From Rostratula benghalensis (taxonomy: Eukaryota > Chordata > Aves > Charadriiformes > Rostratulidae): a stretch of 64,000 bases of DNA. Under the pieces are notes generated by a model. It saw only the letters and a list, made by a program, of their open reading frames with translations, was not told the DNA's origin and made no database searches. Shown here piece after piece: positions 1 to 12,550 of the stretch; positions within the stretch are counted from its first letter, which is position 1, and the number at the start of each line of letters is the position of its first letter. The DNA is taken from NCBI GenBank assembly GCA_013399305.1, contig VXAI01000083.1:1636778-1700777 (forward strand). Reading direction: 5' to 3'. Made by a program: the position numbers and the translations under genes.

Positions 1-589
1 AGTGAGGAAAAAAAATGAAACTGGTAATTACAAATAACATTTTAAAATAACAATACTGGCAATAAAAATTCTGTGATCAATAAATTACGATAAGTACAGC
101 TGATGGAATAACAACTCCCGTAACAGTCTTCTGATATGACTGGTATAGTTTGTATGCTATGTAAAAACTGGTATCCACTTGCGAAGTAGTGTGTCTAGTA
201 CCTTAATTTACTAAAGCAGAATTTTCCAGAAAGGTGCATCTGAAAATATTAAGAAAAGGAATATCCATCACTTCTCCAGAGTGCTTGTTCTTCTCTTTAA
301 TAATATTCACTGATGGGTTTTTGACATTCTGTTGCTTATTTGTTTTTTAAAACACCTAATTTCCCTCTTTTTTCTGGCTTTAACTTTCAAGTGGTCTTTC
401 ACTGCTAAATTACAGTGCTTCAGTTCCTAATATTTTCTTTCTTTGAACAGGTACTAATAAATTGTAGCTGTATCACTTGAGTCTTATTTTTAATAAGTTA
501 AATGAATTGAGAAGGTTATGAGGAGGTTATCTCATAATGTTCCTCTAAATCCTGTAACATTATTATGCATCCTCTCTGATTATTTTAAC

Positions 590-1030
590 ATCTTAATTGT
601 AGGCATCAAAATTGGGTGCAGTACTTGAGTACTCCTCCACCCGTGGTACCTCTGGAGGTTAAACAACTACCCTGTTTCTGTCAGTACATTCTTAAATATT
701 TATCTAAGGATCAAATTGTGTCATTCACCATAGCCCTGTATCCTGGGGCTCGTATTAACTTACTGGACCATCTCAAGTCTCTTTCATAGTATCTGATTTC
801 CTTGATGTGTGCCCCCATTCTGAAAGTATGCCCTACAGTCTTTGTTCCTGAATGTGTAAAAATTGATTTGGCCATTTAAAAAACACATTTCTTGGAAAGG
901 GTCAGACTTATTAAATGCTCTAGATTGTGATGTACAAGTGACCTAGCGTTGTCATTATTTACATTTTTACTGATCTTTCTGTAAACTGTCCATTTTCTTT
1001 GCAGTGATCTTGCACTTAATAGCAGCTGAG
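590..1030 (-). mobile_element. Possible ancient CR1-type LINE relic (minus orientation)
   Basis: Read on the + strand, this stretch resembles the reverse complement of the older amniote CR1-like repeats. A phrase like 'GTGCAGTACT' is followed by segments resembling the typical run around the finger domain (TGACCTAGCGTTGTCATTATTTA and a later 'ACTGATCTTTCTGTAAACT'). Similarity is patchy and many substitutions are needed. No open frame survives. It could also be ordinary intron with chance resemblance. Confidence 0.3.
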
Positions 1031-3165
1031 ATTTTTTTTTTTAATAAGGGGTAGAATGGAATTGTTTTAATTGCATGTCAAAAATGAATCACCTGCAAAT
1101 GGATAGGAATAATGAAGGTAGAGAAAAACTTGGTTCAAAGGAAGCAATGAAGAAAAGAAGATTGATAAGATTATAATGATAGAAGAAATGAAATAAATGA
1201 GTTCCAGAATGGCTTGCAATGTGAAAATGAGTATTTTACTCTTGCAGAAGCATTCACGGTGTAAATACAGAATCTTGGAACTGGATAAGAAAGGGAGAAG
1301 GGACTATGGTGTCCCTTATGTAGTTAGGAGAAGAAGAAATACAAGAAAAACAAATAATAACTGAAAATAGGCAACCTTTGACCTGGTCCTCTGTTTTAAA
1401 GATTAATTCCTACATCACCTTAGTGGTTGTTTTTTTTTAAATAAATTTAAAATTCACCACCCAGCCCGCATTCTTCAGGGATAATAATTTGGTGATTTTA
1501 TAGGGTTTTTTTGCAGTCATGTGTACTATTTTTGGTGACATTGGGTAGGGTATGTAAGACGACTTCTTTTTTTTCCCCCTTTGTTAATGGAAGAAGCCTG
1601 CTCATGATGTCAGCCTCAGTAATGCTGGGTCTCAGAAGTGCAAAGTCACTAGTTTCCTATTTTAATAATTGGATATTATATTGTATAGGCTAAAACCCTG
1701 TAATATAGGAGCTGGTTTGGTCTGTGGTAGTTTCTCAATTTTTCCAGATACATTTCACTTTTAAAGGGAAAAAACAATATTCCCCCCACTCTTGCCAACA
1801 AATTGATTGTATTCCCCTCACAATGAAGAAAGCTTTCTGCATTGTTGTTGAGATGCAATCCTGGTTAGACAAGACTATTTCCTAGAGGTAAAGTTTTACA
1901 TAATGTCTCAATAGCATTATTACTTGAACAGGAATTCCCTGGCTTTCCTTCGGCAGTTAATTAGAGTCTGTGCAGGGAATGAGTCAGACTGAATTGTGTG
2001 GCTGAGTGTGCGTTGATTACAGAACTGAAATCCTAGTGATGGCTTCTCTTAGTCTGTTGGTAAAATACTGGCTGGTATTTTTACAATAAATTTAAAGCTG
2101 TGAAATGTTATTTTAAGAAATATGGTACTTAAAATAATATTATGGAAATAATATACACAAAGAAACAGTGGCTTTCGTACTCTTTGATATTTCCAGCTGA
2201 TGTCTTTTGGAGACAATGACTTCAGGGCCTGTACTGGAGAGAGACTTTTTGTGAAAGCTTAAGAATTACTTCATTGAAATGAAAATGCTGAAAACTCTAA
2301 GTCCTTTGCAATATTATAGAGCACAAAAATTAGTTCAAAATACTTGTAGAAGAGGAGTACATATCTTTTCAAGATATGCACATGAAGTGTTTTGTGCCCT
2401 CTTACTGAGGTATTTTGACTCATGTATTTTGACTGTGATAAAAAAGAGCAAATTTAGGGTTAAAGTGATCCTGAAATGAAAAGAAAGATTTTTGTGATTT
2501 CCTTTCTTTCCATACAAGAAAGCCCATGCAAAAACCTTTTTGGACTCCTGGGTGATTCTGACTTGCAGAAGTTATCAATAGGAGATTGTGATGGAAAGCT
2601 GAACAAAGAAGACTGTTCTCCCAGAATGCAGTCCATTTTACAGACAGATGAGGATAATCTTCTGATGGAGACTTCATTCCCATTAATAATACTTTGAATA
2701 ATGGTGTGATGGCTGCAGGGCTCTTCCAGATGGTATCAGAAGATTTATCAGCCCATTGATACCTGTATATCTTACTTTCCACTGTATGGTGATTCTCTTT
2801 CAATTTGTCGGTTCCTTCCTTTTATACATGAACTATCAGTTATAGTTCAACAAAGTGATGCATATATCTATTAGTATATGACCAAGATTTTTTAAATATA
2901 TGCATGTATTTTCAAAGGAAGAGAGCATTTCTTATAATAGCATGAGTTTGCATATAACTACTTTGGTTTTAAACTACCAGTTGAAGTGTATTTGATGATG
3001 CTTAGACCATCAAAATTTGATGCCCAGCTGCATCAAAATACTATCCCCAGCCCAGACACTATGTTGCACTGAGTGCTAAATTTGTGCTGTACTGCAGACA
3101 GATAGTGTTCCTCTTTCCCAGACAGTGTGTGCCTTTTGCTTAATAAATGGTTACATCAATATTAG
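1031..3165. other. Intron 1 sequence without recognised features
   Basis: AT-rich sequence with a purine-rich stretch around 1080-1360. The short open frames on both strands (for example 2279-2479 and 2420-2803) overlap one another and show no domain signature. Nothing functional recognised. Confidence 0.6.
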
Positions 3166-3466
3166 ATGAGAAGGCAGCATATCCAACACACAGCCAGCAC
3201 TCCCAGCCTTGACCATTTGCCCCCTAATGTCAGGGCCCAGCAGATGCTTATAAGCTTCAGTTGCCGTTACCAGCCTCTTACCCTGCACCCTGTTACTGCC
3301 CCCCAGTTCTGCTCGCTGCCTTCGGCTGCTGGGGCCTGCACCCTGGCTATTCGGGCCCTTGCTTGTGCTGAGGTCACCCTTGGCTCCCAGCTCACCTTCC
3401 CTTCAAGGGCAGTCACCTCTGGCTGCTCCCTGACCCCCAGCCTGGGCAAAGTAAAAAAAAAAAAAA
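3166..3466 (+). other. GC-rich block ending in an A14 tract
   Basis: A visibly GC-rich island in otherwise AT-rich intron, open for 110 codons on + (3166-3498) and 67 codons on - (3267-3470). It is followed directly by fourteen A residues at 3453-3466. The composition change and terminal A tract resemble a retroposed transcript, but no target-site duplication or parent gene was recognised. The translations are proline, serine, alanine and leucine-rich, as expected from composition alone. Confidence 0.35.
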
Positions 3467-6400
3467 TCACACTTAGGTACAGATCTGAGTCAAAATGAAG
3501 GCACGGTTTTGTACCACTTGTTTAGTTCTAGTTTAAAAGCCTGAAGGTTACAGAATGACTGATATTTTCATTTAAAAACATCAAGACATAACAGAAAAGT
3601 AATGAATATATCCGACAATTCCATGTTTTCTTCATAGTGCTGTGATTCTAATAAATGCCAGTCAAGGAAGAAAAAGGCATTTCAGGTGCATTCTCCTTTT
3701 TAGAAAATCATATTTTTCAAACCAGCATTAACCCGGGTTCATATCAGCAGCAGGCTGTTCTCTCTTGAAGCCATTTTGCTGTACCACTCCCTACACTGTA
3801 TGATGTTGCTTCTGCCTAATCTTCCTATTTGTTTTACTGAAGAAAGGATCTTGGGGTGGGGATTTCTCTTACCCTCTTTCCAAGCACTATTCACCAGCAT
3901 CTTAGCATCTGCTCTAGGTCTTTATCATGTGATCTGGTGCTAGCTTCTATTTGTCATCATACAACCTGCTACCTATGTCACCCTTTTCTGTTTTCCTTGC
4001 TGTGTCAGACAGATACAGAATCTATCTCAGAAAAGCTGAGTAGCCTGTATTGGAAAATCATAGTACATATAATAATATCTCCATAGGAGATACGGTTTTA
4101 AATTACATCTGTGATTCTGGAGTGATTGCATCTTCATTGATATGCAGAGTTTTGAGGCATTTCTGCATCTGCACAGACCTTTACTTTTCATGTGTTAAAT
4201 GACCTAACAGTGAGAAAAAGTCACAAGCTTCTGAAGCGTGTATGCTATGATTGTGCCTCTCACTTCACCTTTTGACTCACAGTTTCCATGTTACGTTACA
4301 CTTCATATTCAAAATATTACCTGCATAACCTCTGACAGCTAGTGAGCAAAAAAGCTCAATACTTTGGTTTCCAAAATTTCTGTTTAAGATTCTCTCCTTG
4401 CTTGCTGGAAAACTCAGATTTCAAGGTACTGCTGAAAAGCAGAACCCTTTAAGTTAGGTCATCTCTGTATTTATTCGCTGGAGAGTGGCTTGCTCTCTGT
4501 CAAGTAGTGGTATGATGTGTACATGTCACTTGATATTTAAAGCAAATTTAGAAATCTTTCAACAACTGAGATGGGTAATATGGAGAATTTGTACACTATT
4601 GTTTTGGTCCCTCATCCTCTTTCCTCTAAGTTCTGTTGTTGGAATAAAGAATTACAAAATACATTCAGCAGAACCTCTTGACTGAAACTCCTTTTTTCCC
4701 TGTCCCTTCATGTTCAAACCTTGAAAGTGTCAACTCATGCTTTGCCAAGAAGGTTCCCAGCTTCCCTCTTCCCCCTATCATTTTCTTCAATCTATTACTC
4801 TGATAGCACATTCCCTGCACTAATTCAGAAATTAAGGTGTATAGCTGAACCCTGAAATTACTTCTGAGATATAAAAATACATGCAGGTACAAAATAATCA
4901 GTGCTTATATGTTACCATGAATTAAGTGCTGTGACAGGAGATGACAGGTCAAAGATGAGCTGTTACTAGGTTTTCCTGCTGCAGTCACTTAATCCACTCA
5001 TTTTTCATCTGTTAACAATAGAGTTGCATTTTGATAATAAGTTCAATTTGGCTGCTAATGATTCATTACAGTACTTGAATATCTACATCCATTTAGGAAG
5101 CTGTGGCCTGTACACAGTACAAGAAAAATATTGAAAAAAGAGCATGATTGAGTTTAAGTGCAGTATTTATCACAATTGTTTTACAAGTAATTGCTTAATT
5201 TGAGCATTATATGCTCCTCTGTTAAACTGTATTACACATAACCTCATTTGTCTGCTGAGTTGAAACCTAATATAAAATAAATAACTCCTTGCTAGAGGAG
5301 ATCAGGAGGATAGTCTTTACAGGAAATGCATCTGGAGCATTGTCTGGAATGGAATTGTTAGGAGGCAGTTTATTGAATAAATTGGTGGACAGTAAGAAAT
5401 TGTTACAAACTGTTATACTAAAATAACTCTTGAAGTTCTAAAACCAAACGCCCACAAAACACAACATCTCAAATGTGAGATAACCGATATATAATCTTAT
5501 ATTCAAATAAGTCCTAAGGCCAGAGGGATAGAAGACTGTAAATCAGATATAAATCTTTAAAAGGGGTTACTGTATGATTGTGGTATACTGGAGAAATAAA
5601 TCTGGTTTTCCTGCTAGTCAAGTTTGGTAGAAAATGATGTTAAGAGTTAAGACTTTAATGTATCGTATTTATTCATTTAAAGCCATATTATTTCTTTCCA
5701 TAAATGGACTCATGCCTCATGGACATAGACTCATCTATCAGGGTTTTTGTGGAAGGTGCTTAGCATGCAGATAATGGCATCTTTGACTTAGCCGATGGTA
5801 TTGCATGTATATTTTCAGAATGCTTCTATCGAGACTTTAGAAGAATGCAAAATACAAGGGGAGGAGAGGGAGAAATGCTTTTTGTGGATGAGTTTTCATT
5901 AAAAATAGGAAATGAAGGCTATGAATAAATGATGAGGTTTCAGATTTATTGACTATAACCAGCAGTTTTGTACAAAGTTGTTTCACAACTTCTATTGGCT
6001 ACCAGGAGAGAGAGGGAAGCTGCTGGTCTAAGACAGATTTCTGAGTCTAATGTAATACATAATTCTTCCCTTCTTGGCATGCTAAGATTTTTTTAATTTT
6101 TTCAGACCAAGTTTAATTGCAGCTGAATGCTATTAGAATTCATTAAATAAGAGAATATTTTTTTTCCCTAACTCATTCATGGGAAATGCAAAAAGAGACT
6201 CCTTCCTTTTAGAATGGAGTCTGAAATTTTAATTTTGTATTTCCCGTCTTTTATTGTTTTCAGGTGGAGGAGTTGTAAACCTTACATAAACCTTATATTT
6301 AAAGTTTATGCCTTTAGGTATATGTATGCTTGAAACTTTTAATGTGTAACACGTCATGCTTTTGATGGGTGAAGTATGTATGCATTGATGGAAATTGTTT

Positions 6401-6794
6401 AGATTGTAGGGGCAAATCTATAGCATAAAGGAAGATTTGACAACCACTGCAACTGCAGGAGTCAGTGTTATGCTGTGAAGCAGCTTCTGGGAGCTGATTT
6501 GGCTTTAAAAATACCTAAAGTGAAAATCTGCTTGTATCTTGTACACCCTTCTGACTAAGATCTCCAATTTGAGTTGCTGTTAGTGGATCGTTGCATGCTG
6601 CCAATGAATGACCTTGGTAGGTTTTAGAAGAAAACAAAAGAATTCAGTATGTGTCTAGTAAAAGAACATTTCAGCCTCTGACAAATCTGATGGGAGAATT
6701 CCTATGAAGACGGTATTATAGAAAAAATTGACCTGATGTGACTGCCATAATAACAGATGAACTTTCATAAAATTAATAAATATTTTACGAAGAC
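3467..6794. other. Intron 1 sequence without recognised features
   Basis: AT-rich intronic sequence. The open frames here (such as 3856-4086, 4485-4685 and 4665-4892 on the minus strand) are short and unrecognised. I see no repeat family member in it. Confidence 0.6.
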
Positions 6795-7981
6795 ATAACC
6801 AGGTGGATGGGTGATGGCAGAGCAGTAGATGTCATCGATCTTGACTTCAGTAAAGCATTTGACACGGTCTCCCACAGCATCCTCACTGCTAAACTGAGAA
6901 AGTGTGGCCTGGACGATTGGGAAGTGAGGTGGATCAAGAACTGGCTGAAGGACAGAAGCCAGAAAGTGGTGGTCAATGGGATGGAGTCTGGTTGGATCCC
7001 TGTACCTAGCAGAGTCCCTCAGGGATCAGTACTGGGACCAGTACTATTTAATATATTCATCAGTGACTTGGATGAGGGAATGGAGTGCATGATCAGCAGG
7101 TTCGCTGATGACACCAAACTGGGAGGAGTGGCTGACACTCCAGAAGGCCGCGCTGCCATCCAGAGAGACCTGGACAGGCTGGAGAGCTGGGCAGGGAGAC
7201 ATTTAAGGAAATTTAACAAGGACAAGTGTAGAGTCCCACATCTGGGCAAGAACAACTGCAGGTACCAGTACAGGTTGGGAACTGACCTGTTAAAGAGCAG
7301 TGATGGGGAAAGGGACCTGGGAGTCCTGGTAGACAGCAGGTTGACCATGAGGCAGCACTGGGCCCTGGTGGCCAGGAAGGCCAATGGCATCCTAGGGTGT
7401 ATTAGAAGGGGGGTGGTTAGTACGAGGAGAGAGGTCCTCCTCCCCCTCTACTCTGCCCTGGTGAGACCCCATCTGGAATATTGTGTCCAGTTCTGGGCCC
7501 CTCAGTTCCAGAGGGACAGGGAACTGCTGGAGAGAGTCCAGCGTAGAGCCACAAAGATGATGAAGGGAGTGGAGCATCTCCTGTATGAGGAAAGGCTGAG
7601 GGAGCTGGGACTCTTTACCTTGGAGAAGAGGAGGCTGAGGGGTGACCTCATTAATGTTTATAAATATGGAAAGGGTGTGTTTCAGGAGGATGGAGCCAGG
7701 CTCTTCTCAGTGATGGCCAATGATAGGACAAGGGGCAATGGGTGCAAGCTGGAACACAGGAGGTTCCATTTAAATATGGGGAAAAAATTCTTCACAGTGA
7801 GGGTGACAGAGCACTGGAAGGCGCTGCCCAGAGAGGTGGTGGAGTCTCCTTCTCTGGAGACATTCAAAACCTGTCTGGACGCGTTCCTGTGTGACCTGAT
7901 CTAGGTGTTCCTGCTGTGGCAGGGGGATTGGATTTGGATGATCTTTCAAGGTCCCTTCCAATCCCTGATAGTCTGTGATTC
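6795..7981 (+). mobile_element. CR1 LINE, 5'-truncated, with open RT C-terminal frame
   Basis: A sense-oriented CR1 retrotransposon copy truncated inside ORF2, as is typical for CR1. It begins near the palm of the reverse transcriptase and runs through the RT thumb and C-terminal region, the stop codon at 7902-7904 and a 3' UTR of about 77 nt. The UTR has the bird CR1 signature (GGATTGGATTTGGATGATCT, AAGGTCCCTTCCAATCC) and ends in a single degenerate octamer TCTGTGAT. The endonuclease, ORF1 and 5' UTR are absent, so it cannot be autonomous. A small indel relative to the usual CR1 frame appears just before 6807. No obvious target-site duplication was seen, which is usual for CR1. Confidence 0.95.
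6807..7904 (+). CDS. CR1 ORF2 reverse transcriptase, C-terminal fragment (365 aa)
   Basis: This is the longest open frame in the window. It encodes the C-terminal part of a CR1 LINE ORF2 protein, which in intact elements is an endonuclease plus reverse transcriptase that copies its RNA at a nicked target. Visible RT motifs are [13 protein letters not shown] at residues 11-23 (motif A aspartate about residue 13), [13 protein letters not shown] at 70-82 and the catalytic FADD at 99-102. Downstream come the thumb and CR1-specific C-terminal blocks [45 protein letters not shown] and [11 protein letters not shown]. Family ORF2 is roughly 900-1000 residues, so more than half is missing. The ATG used here is internal, not a natural start. 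Absence of any stop or frameshift over 365 codons suggests a relatively recent insertion. It is probably not expressed as a functional protein. Confidence 0.9.
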   Translation: MGDGRAVDVIDLDFSKAFDTVSHSILTAKLRKCGLDDWEVRWIKNWLKDRSQKVVVNGMESGWIPVPSRVPQGSVLGPVLFNIFISDLDEGMECMISRFADDTKLGGVADTPEGRAAIQRDLDRLESWAGRHLRKFNKDKCRVPHLGKNNCRYQYRLGTDLLKSSDGERDLGVLVDSRLTMRQHWALVARKANGILGCIRRGVVSTRREVLLPLYSALVRPHLEYCVQFWAPQFQRDRELLERVQRRATKMMKGVEHLLYEERLRELGLFTLEKRRLRGDLINVYKYGKGVFQEDGARLFSVMANDRTRGNGCKLEHRRFHLNMGKKFFTVRVTEHWKALPREVVESPSLETFKTCLDAFLCDLI

Positions 7982-9391
7982 CTTCTTTGTAACAGCAGAA
8001 TGTCTTTGATTGCGTCTCTACTATTAGTGTTTTGTAATCTACTCAACGGTGTTGTCCTTCGATTCGCTTTTTCCAAAATTCCTCTGGGGATTCTTACAGT
8101 TATAAATATCAATTATAACTCCAATTCATCATGTATAGGGGGGGGCAAAAAGCCCCCATAAGGAACCAAAATTAAATAATCCATCAGCCAAATCTACAAG
8201 TGTTTGTCCAATGATTATTTTTTTAGTATGTAAAACGTGAGGATCAACAGGATTTTGGGGGGGAAAAAAGTTAAAAAAACCCTGATTTTTTTTAAATCAC
8301 CTTTACATAGATCTTAACTTTAAAAAAAACAAACCACCATCAAAAAGTACCCACATTCTCCCCAACCCCCCCTTGGTTACTTCTTCCAATTCTTCATGTT
8401 TTGAAACCTTGCTATGTTTTTTCTTCAGTGGCAAAGCTACGTACTTGAGCAAATGGTTTTACACTTTTAGGTGTACTCTTGTTTATGCTTTTGTGATATT
8501 TATAGTCTTAATAGTTGTGCAAAAAATTTCACAGGCCTGAAAACTATATATTAAAGTTAAATAAAGTCTGAGGTAGTAACAGATAATTTTGTGTTATATA
8601 ACAAGCACTGCATACTTGCTAGAAAATGTGATAACTTCAGTAATCTGATAAAAAAGATAAACGTGACAATGCTCAATTTTACACCGTATTAATATAATGT
8701 GATGTGAAAAGTGCCTTAACCCAGAAATTATGCTAGCAACTTACACTGGTAGTTGCATATATGCTAAATTCAGTGGCAGTGAATTAAATCTCTCCTAAGG
8801 CATTCAAAACTTGACAAGGCAAAGGGTAATTTTTATGAAAGCTTGTATGAGCAGATGTAACCAGAAAAGAGAACTGTCCCTATGGGACACCTCTCTTGTT
8901 ATATGCAACTCCACTTTGTTATTTGCTTGTGTATAGTTCTGTCATAAAGAAAAACCTGTTGATCCGTAACATTGGAGATGCTGCCATCATGCCCTCAGTG
9001 ATACTATTCCTCCTTTGCTTTTTTCCCAAAGAAGTTCCTTAGATGTAAACACAGCGATTTCTGATAAATTTTTAATTGAAATCAGTATTGCAGCATGTTG
9101 AGAAGAAAATGAGAGCACCCTCAATATGATAATCTAAATTGTGACATTTTTTCTGGAAAATGAGAAAGTGAGAGATGCTGATGGAGCAGGATACACTGCA
9201 TAAAAACCCCAGAAATAATACCTGTAACTTTTATGAGTGATGCTGTGATAAAGTTGTTCTTCCCACTTGATTTTGAACTTTAAGATCTTAATTTGTCAAA
9301 TAAAGAATCAAGTTTTGCAGCATTTAAGAAAAATTAAGCAACATGATCCTGCATCTAACCTTTCTGTAAATGGATGGCAAAGAAAGATGCA
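7982..9391. other. Intron 1 sequence; G/C hairpin near its start
   Basis: AT-rich sequence after the CR1. It contains a perfect 6-bp GGGGGC/GCCCCC hairpin with an AAAAA loop at 8141-8157 and a G7 run near 8257. Otherwise nothing recognised. Confidence 0.6.
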
Positions 9392-9424
9392 TCTCTCTCT
9401 CTCTCTCTCTCTCTCACTCTCTGT
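9392..9424 (+). repeat. (CT)n microsatellite
   Basis: An uninterrupted TC dinucleotide run (9392-9415), then one interruption (A at 9416) and a short continuation. Length is likely to vary between individuals. Confidence 0.95.
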
Positions 9425-12410
9425 TTTGGTCACTCAAATGCTAGTATTTTTTAAGGAAAGAGATATTAGAATATGCGGATAAAATATGTATGGATAACAC
9501 ATGTTGTAGGCTCTGGGTTTAAATATGGCATTCCAGACTTATAAAATAAAAAGAGCAAACTTAAAATAATGGAGACAACCAGCTTTTAGAGTGCACTTAA
9601 AGTCATTTATATTTGTGGCAAAATCTAAGAAGCATGGGTTTGCTAAGTTGTAATAAAGCTGATTATTAAGGAAACTTTGACAGATTTGCAACAGAAAAAA
9701 TTTCCACAGATCCTTGATTAATTCTAGTATGAAAAAATTAAAATATTGAAAGTTTATCTGCCAATTCACTTGAGATTTGAGTTTACCTTCCTCATAGACC
9801 CATCTTGTTGCTGTCAGGAATTCATCTTTGTCATTAGAATATTCAGGCTCTTCCCAGTTTCACTTTTTTTTTATCCTTTCTTTTTCCCCCTCTAATGACA
9901 GGATGATTCTCTATGTAGTAGTTGTAATCTGTTAATAGTTCCCAGCTGGCAGTAGTTCCCAGTAGTACCTTTGGTACTAGTGTATTTAATTCAATTTCCA
10001 GTGGTCTAGTTCTCAAAGTCATACAGTCCTGTTCAGAAAATATTTCAGTCTTTTTATTGACACAGGCTTTTAAGTTTATTGTTAATGTGTTTCATGAGCA
10101 TGTTCTGCCTGCTGTGACTATGAAAATGAAAGGGAGCAGTTTTGATGGAATGTGAAAGAAGCCAATTTTTAAAAGCCAGCAGAAAGGAGATCTGTACAGG
10201 CGGAGTGGAAAATGTGACATGGGACTTGGAAGGTAAAGTGAAGAGAGAAGCTAAAGATATTTTGGACGTGGATTCCCAGACAGACTTGAATTTTTTCAAG
10301 AGAGAGTGAATCACAGAGTGCCTAAGATCAAAAAGGGCAGAGTAATTAAAGGATAATGAGAGTAAGAGTGAAAAAGGGTTTGTGTGCATGTGAGATAACT
10401 AGACTTTACAAACTGGAACTGGGAAATAAGGGTAAATTTGGGGGAACTTTTAATCAGTTTCTACTTTTACTTTTAAGTTCAAGGTATAGCAGCAAATCCA
10501 ACAGCATACAAACAAAATTGGTTTAAAAAGTTCTAAGCAGGATTTTCAGCATCAGTGTCTGTGATGTGAACAAGGGAGAAGTCTTGCAAATCTTCCTAGA
10601 AGACAAATGTGGAATGAAGGGACTTTCAGCTGAGGTCTGATGCTCTTAAACACATTACAGTGATCTTTCATGTCAACAGTCAAGTTCTTGCTTGCACTTC
10701 TGAAAAGAGTGAATTTGTGCTAGGGGTGGGTGTAGCAATGTGAAAATGAGCTCTCATCAAGGTGCTGTAACTGAAGAAGCAGTTTATATCTGTTCTACTT
10801 ACTGAAATGAGACAGAAACTGGAGTTTGCTCATGTTGTAGTCCATTTTGGTTTTCAGTTATGGAAGCGATGAAATGCTTCACTTGTTTTGCAGAGGTCAT
10901 AGTTGTGCTTCCTCAAATTCCTCAATTTTTTAAATTTTTTTTTTTTTTCTGCAGCTGGAAGCTGACTCTTCTATTGACCTATCTAATGATCAGAGATAGA
11001 AACCATGCAGAGTTATGGCATCCTGCAGATTTACTGCAGTAAGAGAACTGGTTGTAGGAGAATTATAAAAACACTTTGAATTAAAATAATTGAAAACCAA
11101 GAACTAAGAAAGATTTTATGCTAGGGCACAAATTTAGGAATAATATAGACTAAAATTTATTTTTGTTTTAACTTGATAATAAAGCTTTTCAAGGGATTAA
11201 TTTTGACATAGCATTGGCACGCCGTTTTGCAAGGAGAAAAATGGGAATGCCACATACTTGCAGAAGGGGATTGAAATTGTTTAGAAGAGAATAGAATGGA
11301 CTGCAAAAAGGGATAGTCTGCAAATTGTAATATGTCATCATCATTAGTGTGCTCTCAGCAGCCACTCAGCTGCACATTAGTAAAATGGTAACAGAAATTG
11401 CAGGTTAGGAAATAGGAGTTAGAGCTGACACTGCAGGATGCAAATGGAATAAACAAAAGAGGAGTCTAAAAACCAAGGTACTGAGATTAAGAAATGGGAG
11501 TACAGAGGAATAAAACAAGAAAGACAAGAACGTTGAGATAGCCTTTGCAAAATGTACAAGAGATGTGTGGGAAAACAGGGAGAGTTAAAGAGCAAGCAAC
11601 AGAATGTGTGAATACATAATACATAGTCATTTGAATTTTTTGGCATGAAGAATGTGATAAAGATGTGGTAAACCAAGTGGCTGTAATTTTCCATATCTCA
11701 TATAAAATAGTTGGTTTAATTCATTTTGATTATGAACACTTGTGAACTAAAATGCATTACAGGAAAATGCAGTTTAAACAGCACTTATTGCAAATATTGA
11801 AAAATTATTTTCAAAAAATAAAGGGCAAAGTATATGTCATAAATTTTTCTTTGTCCTCTCACAGACCATGAAGATTGGGATGGAAGATTACGTAGTTTGT
11901 GTGCTCCCTTTCACTTTTGGTTAGATAAGATTCTAATATTTCTCACTTAATTAAGTCCATGCATGAAAACGGTGAAAAGACATGGGGACTATTTCTAGTT
12001 CTCCCACTGCTCTGCAGTGTGAGTTCAGGAAAATTACTTTACATCTCTTTGATTCAATTTTCCTTCCTGTAAAATAGGAGATTATGAGCTTCGAGCTTTG
12101 CTAACCAGAAAAGTGCTACATAAGGATAAGGTATTATTATTATTATTAACACATATAATTATATATACAGAAATAATACATATTTTAGGTTTATAGATCT
12201 ATGCCCTTTGGGGATTTATATGCTAAGAAGCCAAGCTAACCTTGAGTATCTCTGGGAAGTAGGTTGCAATTTTAACAGCTTTGCATGAGGCAGCAAGTAA
12301 TGCAGGTTCCCCATCAGTTTAAGCTGATCTAACGCTGGGCTGTCACAGATTAACTGTGGCTCTGTCATTATCCTTGTAATATCCTGCCCTGTAACAGGGT
12401 TAAAAAATCC
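9425..12410. other. Intron 1 sequence, partly purine-rich
   Basis: AT-rich, with the + strand notably purine-rich at about 10110-10390 and 11230-11690, and a short (TTA)n run at 12132-12148. Minus-strand frames of 111 aa (10054-10389) and 91 aa (11419-11694) sit exactly in the purine-rich blocks and are explained by the lack of stop codons on the pyrimidine strand. No gene recognised. Confidence 0.6.
12132..12148 (+). repeat. (TAT)n short microsatellite
   Basis: A run of trinucleotide TAT/ATT units, followed by AT-rich ATATAATTATATATA sequence. Confidence 0.85.
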
Positions 12411-12550
12411 TGCTCTCGCTCATACGTAGGCGAACTCTTACAAGTCGGTGCAGAGCTTGGCAATTGTGAGTGTGGATGCGAGAGAGGGGATCAGAACGTG
12501 CAGCCAAGAGCTGGAGACAAGCATTTTTCAGCAGGAAGGTGATTGTAAAG
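12411..12550 (+). other. CpG-enriched segment ending at a GTGAGC donor-like site
   Basis: A short patch with more CpG dinucleotides than its surroundings (TCGC, ACGT, GGCG, GTCGG, GCGAG, AACGTG) that ends in AAAG followed by GTGAGC. It could be an alternative 5' exon or simply a chance match. No ATG-initiated frame compatible with the phase-1 start of exon 2 was verified. Confidence 0.15.

Noticed and set aside
2420..2803. 127-codon minus-strand frame in intron 1
   Set aside because: Overlapped by open frames on the other strand, and no motif recognised.
7392..7961. Several minus-strand frames opposite the CR1 RT
   Set aside because: Shadow frames of the sense CR1 ORF2.
9267..9482. 71-aa frame with a serine-leucine repeat
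   Set aside because: The repeat is just the translation of the (CT)n microsatellite.
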